NCBI RefSeq assembly: GCF_030247195.1
Contig: NC_080672.1
Coordinates: 378,734,166-378,798,165, forward strand
Length of the DNA stretch: 64,000 nt
Reading direction: 5' to 3'
Source of the DNA: Topomyia yanbarensis
Lineage: Eukaryota; Arthropoda; Insecta; Diptera; Culicidae
The notes beneath the pieces are model-generated. The model was not told the origin of the DNA. It was given only the letters and a program-made list of their open reading frames with translations, and ran no database searches. Each line of letters begins with the position of its first letter. Position 1 is the first letter of the stretch. Below are positions 58,170 through 64,000 of this stretch, one piece after another. Both the position numbers and the translations under genes were made by a program.

Positions 58170-59560
58170 CGATGACATTCTATTCGTAACTCCAGTAATC
58201 TCACCAGTAACGTTGTTTTTGCGTAAAGTTTCTATTACGAATATTTTTCTGTCCGATTTTTGTTGTCTTGTTTTTGATTGTATTTGCATTTATTTTATTT
58301 GTTTATTTAAATTTGTTTATTCGTATTCATGTATTGATAGCGTGATCAATCTAAATAATGGTGTGAAGTACTTTATCACAAAGCATTTCGTGGTGAAGCC
58401 TGAAACTCTTCGTTAGTTTCTGATTGCCGATTACCACGTTCTTTGTGAGGAAACTGCTTTTGAGCGTTCCATTCTATTTACCATCTTTCTCGCTCTCATT
58501 TCGTAACAGCTTAATAAAAGCGCCTTAAATTTGCGCATTGTCGATTACGACTATCTTCACTGAAATAAATCAACAGTCTGTCCAATTTATTGATGGAGAA
58601 GCGCCGGAAAAAAGTGACAAATTTAAATGGCAATTGAAAAAATCCTTGTCGCGTAGTATTTTTGACCGAAAGACTTCAAATATACCAAGATTTGAGACAA
58701 AAATTAACCCTTTCCCGCTCATGGTGCCTGTAGAGCACCATAGCTTTAAACAGCCATAACTTTTGGATTCCACAAGATTATTATCAGCATAACTGAATTT
58801 ATTGCAATTGAATTGATTGGATGCCGTTGAAGCAGTGCTGCCTAGAACAGTTTAGCTAAAAGTCTAAAATTATTGTTTGGTACAAATTTGTTGTCTTGCA
58901 ATATTTTTAAAAACTTATAAAACCTATGAATTTAGACTATCTTCGACTATCTTTTTCATTGGAGTACTGTAAATATGTTAGGAAAATGGAGATGTAATGT
59001 AAAAATTGAGCAGCTTGTAGCACTGCTAAAGAAGTGCATATTTTGATCAAAACAGGTTTTTTGTATTTCATGACCCCAACAGCTCTTAGGAAAAATAGAA
59101 TCTCTATATATGATAGAAAGAAGTTGGTCAAGAAAGGGTTGAAGATATTTGAAGTAAAACAAAGGAAGCTTCCCAAATTTGCCGAGAGAAAAGACATGTC
59201 CTTCAAAATAAGGACGGTCGGTAACCATAAAAAAAACATCACACTGAATAATCTATTGGTTCCACTCCTTTCGCGCGGAATTTTACAAAATCAATTTCAG
59301 GGGAGCTCAAAATGTTTGTATATCACGCGTGGGTAGGATGACCATATCAGGCGAGTAAACACGCAGGACAGCCAAAAGGGGTCCTCTTCCCCGTTACCTC
59401 TCTATCGAACGTTCCCCGGAATTTTTTTTTATGACTACCGTCATAAAGCAAAAATCGGCGGACCTCTGCCAGAAATCGATCAACGAACCCTTCTTCGGAT
59501 TTACACACACACAGTTCTGGCAAAACCACCATTAGTGAAGTATTCAAGCCGTTGTTGGAG
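58170..59560. other. Unassigned stretch
   Basis: Frames of 73-101 codons on both strands (58538-59336) have no recognisable motif and no splice context I would defend. Confidence 0.35.
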
Positions 59561-59564
59561 GAAT

Positions 59565-59745
59565 CTGAAAAATTTTCTCTTGAGCGTATGAGACGATACC
59601 TTTTGAGATTATCTACGAAGGACCGGCTAGAAGTCTTCAGCGCTAAATTCACGTCATTTAAGTAAAGCAGATATATCAACGGTCCCAAGCAACCTGCCTG
59701 GGCTATTCCTGACGTAGAAGTAAATACCTGGGAACAAGGGGGAGG
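59565..59745 (-). pseudogene. LINE reverse-transcriptase scrap
   Basis: On the minus strand: SGIAQAGCLGPLIYLLYLNDVN (the 'S-G-V-P-Q-G-S-x-L-G-P-L-L-F-x-x-Y-x-N-D' motif with the P-Q-G-S altered), then SFVDNLKRYRLI at the catalytic box (usually F-A-D-D-x-K-x-Y), where the second Asp is Asn. Jockey/I-type. Similarity fades within about 60 residues. Confidence 0.7.
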
Positions 59746-59900
59746 AAAATCAGAACAAATTAAGAGTTTTCCTCGACATCCCGGTGCACCATGACAGTCA
59801 GCTAACCAGCTGGGAAACCAGGATTATGGTCACCCTACACGTGGAACTACTGCGATCGAATCAGATGTTTAATTTGATCGACGCACATATTAAATATTTA

Positions 59901-59985
59901 TTCATGGGACTGATGTGCGGTCATAGACAGCATAACGAAAATTTCGTTCGTTATGCTGTCTATGACCGCACATCAGTCCCATGAA
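59901..59985. repeat. Perfect 39-bp inverted repeat, 7-nt loop
   Basis: Left arm 59901-59939, starting TTCATGGGACTGATGTGCGG. Right arm 59947-59985 is its exact inverse. Loop AATTTCG. No mismatch in 39 positions. It is not an end of any element recognised in the window. Confidence 0.95.
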
Positions 59986-59989
59986 GATA

Positions 59990-60845
59990 GGAAATCCCAC
60001 AGAAAATGGGACAAATATACGATCACGTGCTGTATATATCTCGAAAGACTGGAATAAATTACAAAACGCGATGCAGACGTCAATAATTACATTTTTTTTA
60101 TTCTCGGTCGAAACTTATCTGCAGAGTGTGGAAATAAAATAAAAAATATATGTTCTAATCATGATAATTACAACAATATTCTGAGCACTAAAAAACAGCG
60201 CTTCCAACATCACCACAGAATCCGCACCAACCGAGCACGAATGAACTGAGTGACTACACTCGTGTGAGTGCGACCCTCAGTGAAATAAATCAGCTCACCT
60301 CTCGCTCGTTCGCAACCGGAATCGAACGGACGGCGGCCTGAGCGAGGTGGCAGCCATTTTCTTCCGTGCATCTATCCCATCCATCCGCTCAGATACCGGA
60401 TGGCGGGCTACGTATAGGGAAACACTCGCACACACTTGCCGGGTATCATCCAACTGGCCCAGGGCGACGCGAGAAAAGAAACCACAAAGCAGAGATGATG
60501 AGTCGTATTAGGTGCATGTATGTAAACCATCCCACTTTTCTCACCCATGATTAGCTCTTGGTACGACCGGTTTTCCCCAGCGCATTGTCTGAATGTGTTC
60601 TTGCTTGGCGTGATTTTTCCGTGCTTCCTTGCAGACGTCTCTCGGCTGGTAATTTTGGTGCCCGTTGAAAGAGTGGGAATTTATTGCATATTAGTGAAGA
60701 ATTTTGTCTTGTTCTATTCATTCGAGTAACGTATTTTGTAATTCGTTTTCGAAATGTGTTAATTGACCTTTAAATATACCTACTTGGTGAGATCAAGCCC
60801 GTTAACTTTGGGTCGAATTCTTAGCACGGACATGGATTTTATTTG
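59990..60845. other. Unassigned stretch
   Basis: 60200-60500 is GC-richer with no transposon motif. Nothing else supported. Confidence 0.35.
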
Positions 60846-60847
60846 TT

Positions 60848-60890
60848 TGTTTTTGGGTACTTTAACCTTTAAGGTCATTTATTCATCATA
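60848..60890 (-). mobile_element. Tail scrap of the tRNA-derived SINE
   Basis: On the minus strand AAATGACCTTAAAGGTTAAAG followed by TACCCAAAAACAAACAAAT, matching the tail phrase of the SINE copies at 37745 and 55590. Only the 3' end is present. Confidence 0.45.
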
Positions 60891-61125
60891 GACATGGATC
60901 TTCTCCGTTGGAACTTGAGATACAAGATACACGTTCCAATTACAATCAAAGTTGGGTCTTTAAATAAACCGAATTGTAAACACTGTCGCTTTAAACCACG
61001 AACTGGCAATCAGATTAATTTGATTTCATTTCGAAATTGGATTATTTCTGTGAATAACCTTCAGGAACAGACACAGCGCCATAATGGGTTGTGGTCTTCG
61101 GATACCTATACATGTTTTTTTCCAG

Positions 61126-61433
61126 AAGCTAACCGGAAAAAATACTATCACATTTTATAACTTTAGCGTAAAATGGATGTAGAAAATTGAAAAATGCGCT
61201 TTAATAGCATTATGTTTTTCTTTCTCTTGCTCAGCGTTTCAGTAATGACCTACACACCAGCTTGCGACAACCCACATTCTGGCAACACAAAAACCAGGCA
61301 CCCAACGATAAGGCGAATAAAAAAACTGCACAATAAATATGATCCTTTTCCATTAATTAGAAGCGACGGTGATTTCTACACGCCATCAGCAAAGAACTCA
61401 AAGGTTAAGAGAAAAATACCTATTAGTAAGTAA
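61126..61433 (+). CDS. Candidate small secreted protein, one exon seen
   Basis: ATG at 61194 in a good context (GAAAAATG) opens a 79-codon frame to TAA at 61431-61433. Residues 1-19 (MRFNSIMFFFLLLSVSVMT) form a clear signal-peptide profile: one basic residue, hydrophobic core FFFLLL, polar end. The mature part is short and basic (about residues 24-79), with dibasic pairs (RRIKK at about 40, KVKRK near the end) that could be processing sites, and one Cys (residue 24). A strong acceptor-like sequence (polyT, CCAG) ends at 61125, and GTAAGT lies at 61426-61431 overlapping the stop. So the frame is either a complete short protein or an exon ending in phase 1 at 61425. The closest acceptor (TTTTTAG at 61456) would make a 31-nt intron, too short to be usual. 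Family not recognised. It could also be chance: there is no second homologue in the window. Confidence 0.35.
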
Positions 61434-61456
61434 GTCATATTATTTACACTTTTTAG

Positions 61457-62370
61457 GTGAACGAAAAAGCGAGCTTTTGTCGGCCGGTCTCACGAACACT
61501 AATGCGGTTCCTTGGTTGAAAACAATCCCATTTGCTTTTGCCTCCTTTGTTTATTATGTTTCATCAGGTAGTGATGTAGTATATGTGTCATGTGACGTGT
61601 ACGTTAGGCTGTCCCAAAAGAAATCGATGTTCGAAAAGTCATGGTGCTCAACCGTATAATGAAAGATAAGCATATTTTAAGCATTTTTGTAGAACAAAGC
61701 AAGTTTCTAAAAAATCATCTAGAGGTTCTGCTAATGAGATGTATGGAAAATGGTCATTTTGTAAAATTGTCGTATATAAGTGGGTTTCGCAACTTTTTCG
61801 AAGCCCAATTATTTTTAATATATTTTTTCATTTTTCTGTGGACCTTAGAGAATAAATCCCATTTGAAAGTTTTTTTACAAAAAGTCTTTATATTAATTAT
61901 AGAACCTCTTAATCATGGCGAAAAAAATAATTTTGAAGAAAATCCACACAAAACGAATGTCAATAATTTTTTTTTTTTCAATAAGCCAAAGGCATGTTTT
62001 GGAAAGTACTGTTTATTGCAAAAAATTTCGTGAACAAATGTTGTGAAAATTCGGTCGAGGGGCTGAAATATAGCATTTTTAGTAAATGCTTTCAAACCAT
62101 GGAACTTTGCTACATTTTTTGAATTGTTCAATATCTCAACCGTAACTTGACCAGTGTAGGCATATTGGGTGTCAAATGAAAAGAATTTCTCTCAGTCTTA
62201 CAAAACATTTTCATATGTGGAATTTACCATCTTATTCTAAGGCAGTTATTGAGAGATTTATGGGATTGTGCATGATAAACAACTTTTTCGAATGAAAAGT
62301 GATAACACCAATGATGCTATAACCTATGTAACATTCACGATTGATTAGATTTATTTATTAATGTCTTGTA
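61457..62370. other. Unassigned AT-rich stretch
   Basis: If an intron of 31 nt were allowed, the preceding exon would read on in frame to a stop near 61659. Apart from that the frames here (61641-62131) are lysine- and asparagine-rich with no motif. GTACGTTAGGCTGTCCCA at 61600 recurs in altered form at 36937. Confidence 0.35.
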
Positions 62371-62374
62371 ATAA

Positions 62375-63545
62375 AACACTCAAAATGAAACCATTTCATA
62401 TGTTATCGAATAAATATGGCATGATTGAAGTTTTAGAAGTTATTTTGACTCTGCGTATTTTGGGTGATAGTAATAATTCGTTTCTATCAGTGTCATTTTT
62501 AGAGCCATCTCGTAGATTTCTCCACATAAAGCTACTGTTCTTTCAGTACGATCATTACTGTCGTTTAAGTTTGAACGGGAAAATACAGGAAAACGAAAAT
62601 AGCAGTTTATTTCCTCATAGATTTTTGCCAAGAAAATTAGCATATATAGTATTAGTACTACTGATTGAATTTAATGAAGATTTAGCAAACGCAGTAGAGA
62701 AAATTGAATAATCTCGTTGTAAATTGGTGTACCATTTTCAGTTTAAGATTTACAAACAAACTTTGACATGCCTGAAACGATTCATTGTAGTCCATGTTGA
62801 TGGATCCGTGTTAAAGACAAATCCAGTTATATCGAGATATTGGAATATATTTGGGCAACTTAATCTGGTAGCGTACAGAGATTCGAGCTGGTTTACTGTG
62901 ATCAAGAATTTCCCAGTCTTTTCTTTTTTAAGCTTTTACAAGCAATTTTATCATGGATGTCTGATTAAGCTAAATATTTTGAACAAACGATACCAGATTA
63001 TTTTATCCAAACTTTACTCCAATATTTCGATACAACTTGTCTTTAAGGTTGGACAGAGAATGCGCAAAATTCGCAAACGAAAAAAGCAGTTTTTTTCCAC
63101 ACCGTATGTCAGATCTTCATAAAAATCAATCAGCGTATGTAGAAGGTTGTTACAGTACTGCTGATTGATTTTTATGAAGATCTGACATACGTTGTGGAAA
63201 AAAACTGCTTTTTTCGTTTGCGAATTTTACCCTTTCTCTGTCCAACCTTAACACAGATCAATAAGCACGGACTACCAAGACGTTTTAGGCATGTCAAAGT
63301 TTGCTCGGAAATCTTAAGCATGCTCGGAAAATATTTCAGTAATTATCAAACTGTACGATTATTAGCTTCATGTGAAGAATTCAACAAAGATGGCTCAAAG
63401 AATGGTATTGATACAAACGAGTTATTACTAACTATCGCCAAAAAACAGAAATAGCCAAAATAAATCTTCTAAAGCTTCAATCAGGCCGTAAGTGTTTGAT
63501 AACATATCAAATAGTTTCAATTTGACCCAGCCAGCCTTTTTGATG
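62375..63545. repeat. Composite long inverted repeat
   Basis: Outer arms: about 62385-62525 with about 63390-63545 (TATGTTATCGAATAAATATG / GATAACATATC; ATGATTGAAGTTTTAGAAG / CTTCTAAAGCTTCAATCA; AGCCATCT / AGATGGCT). Middle arms: 62742-62815 with 63245-63320 (AACTTTGACATGCCTGAAAC / GTTTTAGGCATGTCAAAG). Inner arms are given separately. The left side carries two extra stretches (about 160 and 230 bp) absent on the right. The frames of 116 and 132 codons (62361, 62724) run through repeat and extra parts alike and have no known domain, so I do not call them genes. Confidence 0.8.
63043..63251. repeat. Inner palindrome, 92-bp arms, 25-nt loop
   Basis: Left arm 63043-63134 and right arm 63160-63251 are inverse copies with only a few differences (AGGTTGGACAGAGAATGCGC / CCCTTTCTCTGTCCAACCTT; CACACCGTATGTCAG / CTGACATACGTTGTG). 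Innermost part of the composite repeat. The high arm identity here contrasts with the more diverged outer arms. Confidence 0.92.
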
Positions 63546-64000
63546 GTATATCCAAGTTGCAACTGAATAATACGTATTTAAATCTCACCAAAAAAGTCAC
63601 ACAAAATGCAGAAAATCGTCATATGCGTACAAAACTGGAGGCGATATACGTACATAGCTATTGAAATTGACGATTTCTGACAATAATATACACGTTAAGC
63701 GCGATAATTTCTAGCAAGAAAGCGATTCTAGAGAATGTATTTACAATAGGATATGCGAAACAATCTGCGATATCCATAACTAGTATGCGATTCCGGAACA
63801 CGATATACGATTAACTCTCATTCGTCGGTAAAGAAGATCAAAAACTAGGAACAGTTAACACATAATCGGTTGTCGGTTATGAACCGGAGCCAAAACCCAA
63901 CCCATAGAGGTCTCACACCCCTCTCACGTTAAGGTGGGATTCGAACTTACAAGAAATGAGATAAATCGTAAGTAATTTCGCGAAATCGGGTTTCTTATAT
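63546..64000. other. Unassigned end of window
   Basis: AT-rich with repeated CGATAT(A/G)CG-like phrases between 63640 and 63815. At 63925-63955 GGTGGGATTCGAACTTACAA resembles a reversed tRNA B box and may be a further SINE scrap, too short to call. Confidence 0.35.

Noticed and set aside
62361..63122. Two adjacent frames (116 and 132 codons) as a new two-gene system
   Set aside because: They cross repeat arms and unique segments without respecting the boundaries, have no recognisable motifs and lie within a composite inverted repeat.

Overview
The window reads as gene-poor, AT-rich eukaryotic (insect) DNA. I see no operons, ribosome-binding sites, rRNA genes or intact long ORFs. The best clue to the host is a Tc1/mariner family whose catalytic triad spacing is DD37E, counted directly at 9142-9258 and 55043-55159. 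From established knowledge this ITmD37E group was first described in mosquitoes. With the abundance of Jockey/R1/CR1-like non-LTR retrotransposon debris, hAT and piggyBac-type MITEs and a tRNA-derived SINE, a mosquito (Culicidae, perhaps culicine) intergenic or intronic segment is the best guess. This is inference and was not tested against any database. Layout: 1-3.2 kb holds a 376-bp retroposon with a 23-bp target duplication and a fragment of a larger foldback family. 3.7-4.8 kb holds a decayed mariner relic and a 290-bp hAT-type MITE. 8.2-9.6 kb is DD37E copy 1 (one nonsense codon plus a 3' frameshift). 10.4-16.8 kb is a cluster of degenerate tandem repeats, R1-like LINE fragments, a minus-strand mariner relic, a 980-bp piggyBac-type MITE flanked by TTAA, and a scrambled CR1/Jockey-like LINE. 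17.4-26.1 kb holds LTR-leader-like sequence, a LINE reverse-transcriptase fragment, a GC-rich block with two homologous hairpins, and a LINE 3' half split by a roughly 2.2-kb insert containing a long inverted repeat; it ends in an AAAT-type tail expanded to over 200 bp. 26-43 kb is mostly unassigned, with tandem, palindromic and SINE pieces and a GC-richer, apparently transposon-free block at about 38.9-42.6 kb. 43.97-46.29 kb is a foldback element that is almost entirely inverted repeat. 48-58.2 kb holds four hAT-like elements or fragments (two with perfect 8-bp target duplications), a LINE ORF1 relic and DD37E copy 2 (full ends, TA duplication, one frameshift). 58-64 kb holds a reverse-transcriptase scrap, a perfect 39-bp hairpin, one candidate small secreted-protein exon, and a final composite inverted repeat. 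No complete host gene can be supported. The candidate exon at 61126-61433 is the only plausible host coding sequence. The most distinctive property of the window is its density of long or perfect inverted repeats (at least nine, from 20-bp perfect stems to arms of more than 1 kb). They are candidate sources of hairpin RNA and deserve more attention than the individual transposon relics.
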